Source: Flavobacteriales bacterium UBA4422
Lineage (GTDB): Bacteria; Bacteroidota; Bacteroidia; Flavobacteriales_G; Salibacteraceae
Direction of reading: 5' to 3'
Length of the DNA: 64,000 bases
NCBI GenBank assembly: GCA_002389645.1
Contig: DGQE01000015.1
Coordinates: 1-64,000, forward strand
A program made the translations under genes and the position numbers. Position 1 is the first letter of the stretch, and each line of letters opens with the position of its first letter. Shown here piece after piece: positions 43,863-51,704 of this stretch. A model generated the notes under the pieces. The model searched no databases. It was not told the origin of the DNA and was given only the letters and a program-made list of their open reading frames with translations.

Positions 43863-46480
43863 AACGTATTATTTTCTTCTTTCTCAAAATCTAAGTCATC
43901 TAATTCTAAATCCTCTTCTTCATCGAGAAGGGTGAAAAACGGTTCTTTAAACCAGCGTGTTAGCATAGCCTTTTCAAAAGACATCAAGAATGAGGGTAAC
44001 AAAATCAGGTTAGCAAACATCGCTACCATCAGTGTCAATGAAACTAAAACCCCTAGTGCTTGGGTACCTCCAAAATCTGAAGAAGAAAACACTCCAAACC
44101 CAAAGAATAAAATGATGGATGTGTAAACCATGCTCACTCCTGTTTCTTTCAACGCCAACTTCACAGACAGACCAATATCATTATTTGTTAGCCTCAATTC
44201 TTGTCGATATTTTGCCAGATAGTGAATTGTATCATCTACAGAAATACCAAATGCGATACTAAAGACTAAGATCGTTGATGGTTTAATATTAATTCCAAAA
44301 TAACCCATTATGGCCGCAGTAAATAGCAGAGGTATGAGGTTAGTAACGACCGATATAATGATCATTCTCAACGAACTAAAAACAAAGGCCATCAGAAGAG
44401 CTACAATTAAAATTGCCAAGCTAAGACTTACAAAAAGGTTCTTAACCAAATAATTAGTTCCTTCTAGGAATGTAATGCTCGGACCAGTGATTGAAACACC
44501 CATATAGCTTTCATTCAATGCCGCGTTTAGCAATCCAATGGTTCTCTCGTTATTGGCAAACTGAACGGAATCAAGATCAAACTTCGCAATAGAGTCATCT
44601 TCTAAATAAAGACTACTAAAAACTCGCTTAGCTGGGGAATTCCGTTTCAAAATATATCTGGCAATAGAATCCGATACTGAGCTATCTTCATTAGAGGTGA
44701 CAATTAACAAAAGTGAATCTTGTTTTGCTCGTTTAGGGTTGAAAATAGCATCGATTTTTGGGAAATAATACGCAAGTAGACTATCCATCTCTAACGTTCC
44801 AATATCTGCTACTTGAAGACTTATTCTGGCGTATTGTTCCGTGGAATCCAAATATGCTGTTAGTAAACTTTGGTCGGTTGACGAGTTCTCAACGTATTCA
44901 CCAAAAAAGGCTTTTTCTCTACTAGTGATTAACTCATAGCGCTCAGGATTACCGTTGTAAAATGCCTGTTTAATAAACTTCAAAGCATCCACAATTGAGA
45001 TACTTTTCGAAAAAGAATCATCTTCCTTGAACAAGTCTTGAGTCTCTTCAATTTTCTTTAGAATACTTGACTTGGTAATCTGCTTGGGCTTCTTTGCGTC
45101 CACTTTAATCTCAAAAGGTACTACCCCGCCAAAATTTTGTTCAAACCAGTGCAGATCCTCAACTGTCTTATGATTCTTGGGTAAATCATCTACAATATTT
45201 CCTGAAGTCTCAATTTGAAGCAAGCCAAAAACTGATATTATCACAACAATAACAGTAACCGAATAAACTAATGGTCTCCTTGACTGCACCAAATGAGTAA
45301 AGAAAGATACCAAATTGAGGACCCATCGTTTTTCAACGTGCGCAGTTTTATCCTCTCGTGGTACGGGTAAGAAACTATAAGTTATTGTGATAACTAAAAT
45401 AGACAGCACAAAAAGTGACATGATTGAAAAGAAAGCAACGATACCAAACTCAACCAAAAGAATGCTCTCAGTGAAAACGAACGTTAAAAAGCCAGTTGCC
45501 GTAGTGGCATTCGTCATAAAAGTGGCACTTCCGATTCTCGAGACTACCCTTGTTAAAGCCTTAGCACGGTTTCCATGAAGATTAAGTTCGGAATGAAATT
45601 TATTGATCAAATAAATACAGTTGGGAATACCAATTACTATGACCAATGGAGAAATCAAAGATGTTAATATGGTGATTTCAAAGCCAAGTGTATTTAGCAA
45701 ACCTAATGACCAAACTACTCCTAAGCTCACAACTGTCATTGAAATGAGTACTGGCTTAATTGACCGGAAAAACACCAGTAAAATGATAATGGTAATAATC
45801 ACCGTGAGCAGCAGTAGTGTTCCGAGCTCCTTCTTGACTAATGAACTCAGGTTTTCCCTAATGTAAGGCATCCCAGAGTATCTGATCTTTACATTATTAT
45901 CCTGCTCGAATGCTTCAACTTTTGACAACACTTCTCCGAAAAACTCCGTTCTATCAGTAGAGTTAAATCGATCATTGTTCATGGAAATTGCCATGAGACT
46001 ATAGTTGTTTTCAGCATTATATAGCAACCCCTTATAGAAAGGAAGTGACTCATATCGCGAACGCAAGAGATCAAGTTCATCTTGACTCTTAACCGGTCGT
46101 TTCACAACTGGGTCAATGACAAATTCCTTAATGCTAGTGTCTTTGATAATATTAAATGCACTACCAATTGAAAGTACGGTATCAACCCCTTCAACTTCGG
46201 TTAGACTTCGTCCTAGTTTATACCATTCATTAAAAACGTCAACATCATGAAACAGATCTTTTTCAATTCCTATTGCGAATACTGTTGACTCTTCTTTGAA
46301 CTGATCTTGAAAACTTCTCCAATCAATAATAGTTTGGGAGTCTTCAGGAAGCATTTGGGGTAAACCATACATCAGTCTAACCCCAGTTGCTTGATAAAGC
46401 ATAACTGAAGTAAACCCAAGTAAAGCAATAATAATTGCAATCCTGTAACGTACTATTAACCGGGCGGTTTTAGCCCACAT
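43859..46480 (-). CDS. RND/MMPL-family membrane transporter
   Basis: The 873-residue inner-membrane protein has two halves. Each has one leading helix, a large periplasmic domain and a five-helix bundle (helix starts near residues 10, 210 and 400, then 610-830). The second half has the RND helix-4 acidic pattern ISVDDTIHYLAKYRQEL. Related proteins (HpnN, MmpL, patched-like) move lipids or hydrophobic compounds. The frame is open to 46534 from a TTG, but the ATG at 46480 begins just before the first helix and lies below a TACCTTCG promoter-like box. It is operonic with rfbA and polyprenyl synthase; substrate unknown. Confidence 0.88.
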   Translation of the reverse strand: MWAKTARLIVRYRIAIIIALLGFTSVMLYQATGVRLMYGLPQMLPEDSQTIIDWRSFQDQFKEESTVFAIGIEKDLFHDVDVFNEWYKLGRSLTEVEGVDTVLSIGSAFNIIKDTSIKEFVIDPVVKRPVKSQDELDLLRSRYESLPFYKGLLYNAENNYSLMAISMNNDRFNSTDRTEFFGEVLSKVEAFEQDNNVKIRYSGMPYIRENLSSLVKKELGTLLLLTVIITIIILLVFFRSIKPVLISMTVVSLGVVWSLGLLNTLGFEITILTSLISPLVIVIGIPNCIYLINKFHSELNLHGNRAKALTRVVSRIGSATFMTNATTATGFLTFVFTESILLVEFGIVAFFSIMSLFVLSILVITITYSFLPVPREDKTAHVEKRWVLNLVSFFTHLVQSRRPLVYSVTVIVVIISVFGLLQIETSGNIVDDLPKNHKTVEDLHWFEQNFGGVVPFEIKVDAKKPKQITKSSILKKIEETQDLFKEDDSFSKSISIVDALKFIKQAFYNGNPERYELITSREKAFFGEYVENSSTDQSLLTAYLDSTEQYARISLQVADIGTLEMDSLLAYYFPKIDAIFNPKRAKQDSLLLIVTSNEDSSVSDSIARYILKRNSPAKRVFSSLYLEDDSIAKFDLDSVQFANNERTIGLLNAALNESYMGVSITGPSITFLEGTNYLVKNLFVSLSLAILIVALLMAFVFSSLRMIIISVVTNLIPLLFTAAIMGYFGINIKPSTILVFSIAFGISVDDTIHYLAKYRQELRLTNNDIGLSVKLALKETGVSMVYTSIILFFGFGVFSSSDFGGTQALGVLVSLTLMVAMFANLILLPSFLMSFEKAMLTRWFKEPFFTLLDEEEDLELDDLDFEKEENNTL

Positions 46481-46547
46481 ATGTAAGGGATTTAGAGAGT
46501 TTTCGAAGGTAAGTGAATCGCATGCTAACGCCAACGCATCGAAGCAT

Positions 46548-46555
46548 TATTTTTG
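46548..46555 (+). promoter_or_regulatory. Bacteroidota -7 box upstream of the radical SAM gene
   Basis: TATTTTTG fits TAnnTTTG and ends 7 nt before the ATG at 46563, again giving almost no leader. It lies in the divergent gap with the MMPL gene. Confidence 0.45.
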
Positions 46556-46562
46556 GGCATTC

Positions 46563-47582
46563 ATGACCATTACAGATACTATACAACTTCTTAAACACTG
46601 GACTCCGAATAAAGGCTTGAATGCACTGCTCACGTTGGCTAGCTATTACAGAGGCCGATTGTTTGGGAGTCCCCAGCACTGGGGAAAGCCTGTAAGCTTG
46701 TCAATTGAACCCACGACAGCGTGCAATTTAAGGTGCCCCGAATGTCCAAGTGGACTCAGAAGCTTCACTCGTCCAACGGGTAAGTTGAGCTTAGAGCTTT
46801 TAGCTAAAACACTCGAAGATGTCAAAAGGCATTGTACGTATATCAACTTCTATTTTCAAGGTGAGCCTTATTTACACCCTCAATTTTTTGAGATGGTAAA
46901 ACTTGCTGATAAAGCGGGCATTTATACTGCCACGAGTACAAATGCGCACTTTCTAGATGATTTGCGCGCGAAAGGAACAGTTCAATCAGGCCTTGATAGA
47001 CTTATCATTTCTATAGATGGGAGTGAGCAATCAACGTATGAAAGCTATCGCAAAGAAGGAAGCTTAGAGAAAGTGATTGAAGGAACAAAGAATGTGATCA
47101 AATGGAAAAAAAAGCTGAAATCTAAAACGCCTCATGTCATTTTTCAATTTCTAGTGGTCAAACCAAATGAACACCAAGTAGATGAAGTAAAGAAACTTGG
47201 AAAAGATTTAGGAGTTGATGAAGTCAAGTTTAAAACTGCGCAGGTTTACGATTTCGAAAATGGTAATGAGTTGATTCCAACAATTGATAAATACTCTCGC
47301 TACGCTAAAACCTCATCAGGAAAATGGGAAATAAAAAATCCGCTGGATGACCATTGCTGGAGAATGTGGTCTGGAGCCGTAATTACTTGGGACGGAAAGG
47401 TCATTCCATGCTGCTTTGACAAAGATGCCCACCACAGCATGGGAACTTTAGTTGAAACTTCATTCGCGGAAATTTGGAACTCTTCTCAATACAAAGCTTT
47501 CAGAAAAAGCGTCTTGACGAGCAGAAGTGAAATCGAAATGTGCAAAAACTGCTCTGAAGGAACTACCGTTTGGGAAAACTAA
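46563..47582 (+). CDS. Radical SAM/SPASM-domain enzyme
   Basis: The 339-residue protein has the radical SAM cluster motif CxxxCxxC in PTTACNLRCPECPSG (about residues 52-60), a GEP motif (FQGEPYLHP) and a C-terminal SPASM domain with CWRMWSG, IPCCFD and a final CKNC. These bind auxiliary 4Fe-4S clusters. SPASM enzymes modify peptides, proteins or small molecules. No precursor peptide gene is next to it and the substrate is unknown. It is transcribed alone, and its stop overlaps the convergent frr stop by 4 nt. Confidence 0.9.
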   Translation: MTITDTIQLLKHWTPNKGLNALLTLASYYRGRLFGSPQHWGKPVSLSIEPTTACNLRCPECPSGLRSFTRPTGKLSLELLAKTLEDVKRHCTYINFYFQGEPYLHPQFFEMVKLADKAGIYTATSTNAHFLDDLRAKGTVQSGLDRLIISIDGSEQSTYESYRKEGSLEKVIEGTKNVIKWKKKLKSKTPHVIFQFLVVKPNEHQVDEVKKLGKDLGVDEVKFKTAQVYDFENGNELIPTIDKYSRYAKTSSGKWEIKNPLDDHCWRMWSGAVITWDGKVIPCCFDKDAHHSMGTLVETSFAEIWNSSQYKAFRKSVLTSRSEIEMCKNCSEGTTVWEN

Positions 47583-48139
47583 ACAGTCATTATATCCTTT
47601 TCCTTGACCTCTAAGATTGAATCAACAGTCTTACCATATGAATCGGTAAGTTTTTGAATACGATCCTCTGAGTCTTTAGCTAAATCATCAGAAATAGCAT
47701 CTTTCTGCAGTTTCTTAATTTCATCATTTGCTTCCTTGCGTGCATTTCTAATGGATACTCTAGCGTGCTCGCCTTCAGCTTTGGTTTGTTTCACCAAATT
47801 TAATCTTCGCTCTTCCGTTAGCGCTGGAACGTTGATCATGATTAATTCACCATTATTCTGAGGATTTAAACCAAGGTTCGCCACCATAATTGCCTTTTCA
47901 ATAATCGGAAGCATAGGTTTTTCCCAAGGCTGAATCGAGATTGTGCGTGCATCCGGAGTGTTAATATTACTCACCTGATTCAAAGGTGTATTAGTGCCAT
48001 AATAATCCACAAAAACGCCTTCCAACATGCTTGCACTTGCTTTTCCTGCTCTAATCTTTAAAAGCTCTTTGTGCAAATGGTCTAGTGCCGATTCCATCGA
48101 CTCCTTTGCCATGTCATATATCATTTCAATCTCTTCCAT
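47579..48139 (-). CDS. frr: Ribosome recycling factor
   Basis: RRF works with EF-G to split post-termination ribosomes. The 186-residue protein has the canonical order: LHKELLKIRAGKASASMLEGV, VDYYGTNTPLNQVSNI, ISIQPWEKPMLPIIEKAI, NDGE-like NNGELIMINVPALTEERR, and the C-terminal helix ending KEKDIMTV. It follows pyrH after 47 nt, a common bacterial arrangement. It is convergent with the radical SAM gene and overlaps its stop. Confidence 0.97.
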   Translation of the reverse strand: MEEIEMIYDMAKESMESALDHLHKELLKIRAGKASASMLEGVFVDYYGTNTPLNQVSNINTPDARTISIQPWEKPMLPIIEKAIMVANLGLNPQNNGELIMINVPALTEERRLNLVKQTKAEGEHARVSIRNARKEANDEIKKLQKDAISDDLAKDSEDRIQKLTDSYGKTVDSILEVKEKDIMTV

Positions 48140-48186
48140 CTCATCAATTAATTATCGGTTGCAATAATAATTAGAAACTACAATAA

Positions 48187-48903
48187 TTAAACCGCTACCA
48201 AAGTGCCTACATGCTCCCCTTCCACAACCCGAGTCAAATTGCCGGGTTTATTCATATCAAAAACTATAATCGGCACGTTGTTCTCTCGACATAAAGTAAA
48301 TGCCGTCATGTCCATTACATTCAAATTCTTTGAAATAGCCTCAGAAAATGATAGGCTCTCAAACTTCACCGCACTTGCATCTTTTTCTGGATCTGCCGAG
48401 TATATACCATCAACCCTTGTTCCCTTTAAAATAACATCAGCCTCTATTTCTATAGCACGCAAAGATGCTGCAGTATCTGTGGTGAAATAAGGGTTCCCAG
48501 TTCCAGCACCAAATATTACTACCCGGCCCTTTTCCAAGTGCCTTACCGCTTTTCTTCGAATAAAAGGTTCAGCAATTTGCTCCATTTTAATTGCTGTTTG
48601 TAATCTTGTTTTCAACCCAATAGACTCTAGCGCTGACTGCAAGGACAAACTGTTTATTACGGTAGCCAGCATTCCCATATGATCTCCCTGCACACGATCA
48701 ATCATCGATCCATCTGCTTGAATACCTCTAAAAATATTTCCACCACCAATAACTACCGCAACCTCAACCCCGCGCTCAGCAATTGATTTTATCTCATGCC
48801 CATATTGCATGAGTCTCACATTATCAATACCGTATTGTTGTTCACCCATGAGCGCTTCGCCACTCAACTTTAACAACACCCTTTTATATTTCATTTCAGC
48901 CAT
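48187..48903 (-). CDS. pyrH: UMP kinase
   Basis: PyrH phosphorylates UMP to UDP. The 238-residue amino-acid-kinase-fold protein shows LLKLSGEALMG, VAVVIGGGNIFRGI, DHMGMLATVINSLSLQSALE, GRVVIFGAGTGNPYFTTDTAASLRAIE and VDGIYSADP. It is first of the pyrH-frr unit, separated from tsf by a strong terminator and preceded by its own -7 box. Length is typical. Confidence 0.97.
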   Translation of the reverse strand: MAEMKYKRVLLKLSGEALMGEQQYGIDNVRLMQYGHEIKSIAERGVEVAVVIGGGNIFRGIQADGSMIDRVQGDHMGMLATVINSLSLQSALESIGLKTRLQTAIKMEQIAEPFIRRKAVRHLEKGRVVIFGAGTGNPYFTTDTAASLRAIEIEADVILKGTRVDGIYSADPEKDASAVKFESLSFSEAISKNLNVMDMTAFTLCRENNVPIIVFDMNKPGNLTRVVEGEHVGTLVAV

Positions 48904-48907
48904 GGAA

Positions 48908-48915
48908 CAAACCTA
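48908..48915 (-). promoter_or_regulatory. Bacteroidota -7 box of pyrH
   Basis: On the minus strand TAGGTTTG (48915-48908) fits TAnnTTTG and is separated from the ATG (48903-48901) by 4 nt, implying a leaderless pyrH-frr mRNA. No clear -33 TTG is present at the expected distance. Confidence 0.5.
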
Positions 48916-48989
48916 ATTCATTTTTATAGAGAACCGAATCTGAAATATCAACCGTTTAAGGTAATTACCAGATTCAAAATATTTGGCAC

Positions 48990-49026
48990 AAAAAAAGAGC
49001 GATGATTCTTCATCGCTCTTTTTTTG
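48990..49026. terminator. Strong intrinsic terminator after tsf (works on both strands)
   Basis: The 9-bp core stem GAGCGATGA (48997-49005) pairs with 49010-49018 and is extended by A-T pairs on both sides; the loop is 4 nt. T-rich tracts flank it on both strands. It ends the rplM-rpsI-rpsB-tsf transcript, 14 nt after the tsf stop. Confidence 0.9.
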
Positions 49027-49039
49027 ATTTCATATTAAA

Positions 49040-49873
49040 TCAATTCAATCCGTGGCGTTTGAAACTGGTTACAGTCAAACTGCCATCTATATCTTTAAGC
49101 ATTTGCTCAACAGACTTTTTATTGTCCTTAATAAATGCTTGGCTCAGTAAAGTGTTCTCCTTGAAAAATTTATTCAATTTACCTTGAGCAATTTTCTCAA
49201 GCATCTCTTCTGGCTTACCCTCTTGACGGGCCATGTCCATACCGATCTCGATTTCTTTTTCAATAACTGAAGTTGCAACACCGTCTTTATCCAGAGCAAC
49301 TGGATTCATTGCTGCAATTTGCATCGCAACATCTCTTCCTGCTTCTAATACTGCATCTCCCTGCTTATTCAATCCAACTAATGTTGCCACTTGATTGCCA
49401 GGGTGGTTATACGCAACAACAGAATCGGCCTTGATTAAGTCAAAAGAAGGTATTTCGATTTTCTCACCGATCTTACCGATCATTTCGGTGATCTTGTCGC
49501 CTATTGCAAGCCCATCACCAAAATCAAGTGCCTTCACCTCATCAGCCGTTGCACAACCCGCAGCAAGAGCAAGCTTAGCAAACTTTGTTGTTGTTTCCAT
49601 AAACTCAGCATTCTTTGCCACGAAATCTGTTTCGCAACCTAGTGTTAGTATAACCCCAATGCTTGCAGAATCGTTTGTCATGGAAACAGCTAAACCTTCT
49701 GAAGCTTCTCGATCACCTCTCTTAGCAGCAACTTTCTGACCTTTCTTTCTAAGTATTTCGATCGCTTTATCAAAATCTCCTTCCGCTTCAACCAAAGCTT
49801 TCTTGCAATCCATCATACCGCTTCCCGTCATTTGACGCAAACGATTTACTTCTGATGCTGTAATTTTTGACAT
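49040..49873 (-). CDS. tsf: Elongation factor Ts
   Basis: EF-Ts is the nucleotide exchange factor of EF-Tu. The 277-residue protein has the UBA-like N-terminus (ITASEVNRLRQMTGSGMMDCKKALVEAEGD), the core LGCETDFVAKN (TDFV contacts EF-Tu) and the C-terminal module LLSQAFIKDNKKSVEQML. Start and length are typical. It follows rpsB after 14 nt, and a terminator follows it. Confidence 0.97.
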   Translation of the reverse strand: MSKITASEVNRLRQMTGSGMMDCKKALVEAEGDFDKAIEILRKKGQKVAAKRGDREASEGLAVSMTNDSASIGVILTLGCETDFVAKNAEFMETTTKFAKLALAAGCATADEVKALDFGDGLAIGDKITEMIGKIGEKIEIPSFDLIKADSVVAYNHPGNQVATLVGLNKQGDAVLEAGRDVAMQIAAMNPVALDKDGVATSVIEKEIEIGMDMARQEGKPEEMLEKIAQGKLNKFFKENTLLSQAFIKDNKKSVEQMLKDIDGSLTVTSFKRHGLN

Positions 49874-49887
49874 CCTCTAATCTAATT

Positions 49888-50676
49888 TTAATCTTTCTTA
49901 GTTTTTTCAGCTACTGCTTCTTCTTTCGCGGGAGCTGCAGCTTTTTCTTCTTTCGCTTCTTTGTTCTTTTCAGCCTTGTCGCGATCATTCTTGCACTCAG
50001 CTAATCCTTCTTTGATAGCTTCTGTCATTATAGAAACTACCTTATTAATTGACTGAGTAGCATCGTCATTTCCTGGGATTGGAAAATCAACAGCACGAGG
50101 GTCTGAATTTGTATCAACGATAGCAAATGTTGGTATGTTAAGCTTTCGAGCTTCACGTACAGCGATGTGCTCTTTATTGATATCTATAATAAATAACGCT
50201 GCTGGAAGACGCGTCAAGTCAGAAATACTCCCGAAGTCTTTTTCGAGCTTTTCACGTTGACGGTCAACTTGAAGACGCTCTCTTTTAGACATTGTCAAGA
50301 AAGTACCATCAGCCTTCATCTTATCAATAGAAGACATCTTTCTAATCGCTTTTCTTATTGTAACGAAGTTCGTCAACATACCACCTGGCCAACGCTCAGT
50401 AACAAAAGGCATGTTTACATCACCAGCCAACGTTTCCAAAGAGCTTTTTGCTTGTTTCTTGGTTGATACGAACAAAATCTTCTTTCCAGACTTTGCTATT
50501 TGTTTTAGCGCTGCAGCTGCTTCTTCTGCTTTGGCAACAGTCTTGTGCAAATCGATAACGTGTATTCCGTTACGCTCCATAAAAATGTACGGAGACATAT
50601 TTGGGTTCCACTTTCTTTTCAAGTGGCCAAAATGCACACCTGCTTCTAATAGTTCTTTGTAGCTTGTTCTTGCCAT
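49888..50676 (-). CDS. rpsB: Ribosomal protein S2
   Basis: S2 binds the 30S subunit near S1. The 262-residue protein has LLEAGVHFGHLKRKWNPNM at the start, LFVSTKKQAKSSLE, FVTERWPGGMLTNFVTIRKAI and FAIVDTNSDPRAVDFPIPGNDDA. It carries a Lys/Glu/Ala-rich C-terminal tail (about 220-262), longer than the E. coli protein. An 87-nt gap upstream holds a hairpin that may control it. Confidence 0.97.
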   Translation of the reverse strand: MARTSYKELLEAGVHFGHLKRKWNPNMSPYIFMERNGIHVIDLHKTVAKAEEAAAALKQIAKSGKKILFVSTKKQAKSSLETLAGDVNMPFVTERWPGGMLTNFVTIRKAIRKMSSIDKMKADGTFLTMSKRERLQVDRQREKLEKDFGSISDLTRLPAALFIIDINKEHIAVREARKLNIPTFAIVDTNSDPRAVDFPIPGNDDATQSINKVVSIMTEAIKEGLAECKNDRDKAEKNKEAKEEKAAAPAKEEAVAEKTKKD

Positions 50677-50696
50677 GTTTACCTTCTTGTTAAAGC

Positions 50697-50732
50697 AATC
50701 AGCGGGTAGTTCCTTTGGAAATCCCGCTGATT
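50697..50732 (-). promoter_or_regulatory. Candidate rpsB leader hairpin
   Basis: In the gap between rpsI and rpsB, a perfect 10-bp stem (50723-50732 with 50697-50706, AATCAGCGGG/CCCGCTGATT) encloses a 16-nt loop containing TTCC-TTT-GGAA, which may form a small inner stem. No T-run follows, so it is not a terminator. It ends 20 nt before the rpsB ATG, the place expected of an autoregulatory S2-binding leader. That role is inferred. Confidence 0.55.
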
Positions 50733-50763
50733 TAGATTCTAAACAGTTATTATATAATATGAA

Positions 50764-51150
50764 TTAACGCTTGCTAAATTGGAAACGCTTACGTGCTTTC
50801 TTCTGACCTGGCTTCTTACGTTCAACCATTCTTGGATCACGTGTCATGAAACCTTCAGCTCTTAATGCTGATTTATATTCCGCATTGATCTTAACCAATG
50901 CTCTAGAAATACCTAATCGAATCGCCTCAACTTGACCATTGATTCCACCACCAGTTACATTTACAGTAACATCGTACTGACCTTCTGTTTCTGTTGTAGC
51001 AAACGGCTGGTTCAATTTATGATGTAAGAACGCAGTATCTACGTATTCTTTGAAGTCACGGTGATTGATGATCATGTTACCTTTTCCTTTTGAAAGGTAA
51101 ACTCTAGCTATACTAGCCTTTCTACGACCAAGTGCATTAATTACGTCCAT
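50764..51150 (-). CDS. rpsI: Ribosomal protein S9
   Basis: The 128-residue protein shows ALGRRKASIARVYLSKGKGN, NVTGGGINGQVEAIRLGISRAL and the C-terminal GFMTRDPRMVERKKPGQKKARKRFQFSKR region that reaches the P-site tRNA (ending SKR). It starts one base after the rplM stop and is co-transcribed with it, the conserved L13-S9 pair. Confidence 0.97.
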   Translation of the reverse strand: MDVINALGRRKASIARVYLSKGKGNMIINHRDFKEYVDTAFLHHKLNQPFATTETEGQYDVTVNVTGGGINGQVEAIRLGISRALVKINAEYKSALRAEGFMTRDPRMVERKKPGQKKARKRFQFSKR

Positions 51151-51151
51151 C

Positions 51152-51607
51152 TTACTTTATTGCGTTGATATCGATTGTCTTTGGTTGTTGAGCCGAATGA
51201 GGATGCTCTGATCCTGTGTATACATACAGGTTACGATACATTTGACTTCCGAGCTTGTTTTTAGGCAACATGCCTTTAACAGCCCATTCGATCAAATCTT
51301 CTGGCTTTCTTTCTAATGTTTCAGCGGCAGTTCTTGAACGCTGACCACCAGGGAAACCTGTATGCCAAAGTCTCTCCTTTGTCTCAACTTTATTTCCTGA
51401 AAGGCTAATCGCCTCTGCATTGATCACAATTACGTTATCACCACAATCTACGTGTGGAGTGAAATTGGTCTTATGCTTTCCTCTAAGCAGGTATGCTACA
51501 TGTGAAGAAAAACGACCAAGCGTTTGATCTTTTGCATCTACAACAATCCACTGCTTATCGGCAGTTTCAACATTTGCTGAGATAGTTTTATAACTTAAAT
51601 GACTCAC
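51152..51607 (-). CDS. rplM: Ribosomal protein L13
   Basis: The 151-residue protein shows WIVVDAKDQTLGRFSSHVAYLLRGKHK, VDCGDNVIVINAEAISLSGNK and AVKGMLPKNKLGSQMYRNLYVY. It is first gene of the rplM-rpsI-rpsB-tsf unit, with a well-formed promoter upstream. Length is normal for the phylum. Confidence 0.97.
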   Translation of the reverse strand: MSHLSYKTISANVETADKQWIVVDAKDQTLGRFSSHVAYLLRGKHKTNFTPHVDCGDNVIVINAEAISLSGNKVETKERLWHTGFPGGQRSRTAAETLERKPEDLIEWAVKGMLPKNKLGSQMYRNLYVYTGSEHPHSAQQPKTIDINAIK

Positions 51608-51641
51608 GGTTCCAATAGTTTTATTCCCTTAAAAAGGGGCG

Positions 51642-51672
51642 CAAAGATAAAACTATTTTTAACTGCGTCAAA
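51642..51672 (-). promoter_or_regulatory. Promoter of the rplM-rpsI-rpsB-tsf operon
   Basis: On the minus strand a -33 element TTTGAC (51672-51667) is followed after 17 nt by -7 box TATCTTTG (51649-51642), the best full match to the Bacteroidota consensus in this window. The leader to the rplM ATG is about 30 nt and contains no obvious structure beyond an A/T-rich stretch. Confidence 0.75.
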
Positions 51673-51704
51673 CAGTTAAGAAAAGATTTTATCAAAGCAG
51701 TTAT

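Noticed and set aside
46563..47582. Radical SAM/SPASM gene as a maturase of a ribosomal peptide
   Set aside because: I saw no short peptide gene with a leader-like sequence on either side; the neighbours are frr and an MMPL transporter.
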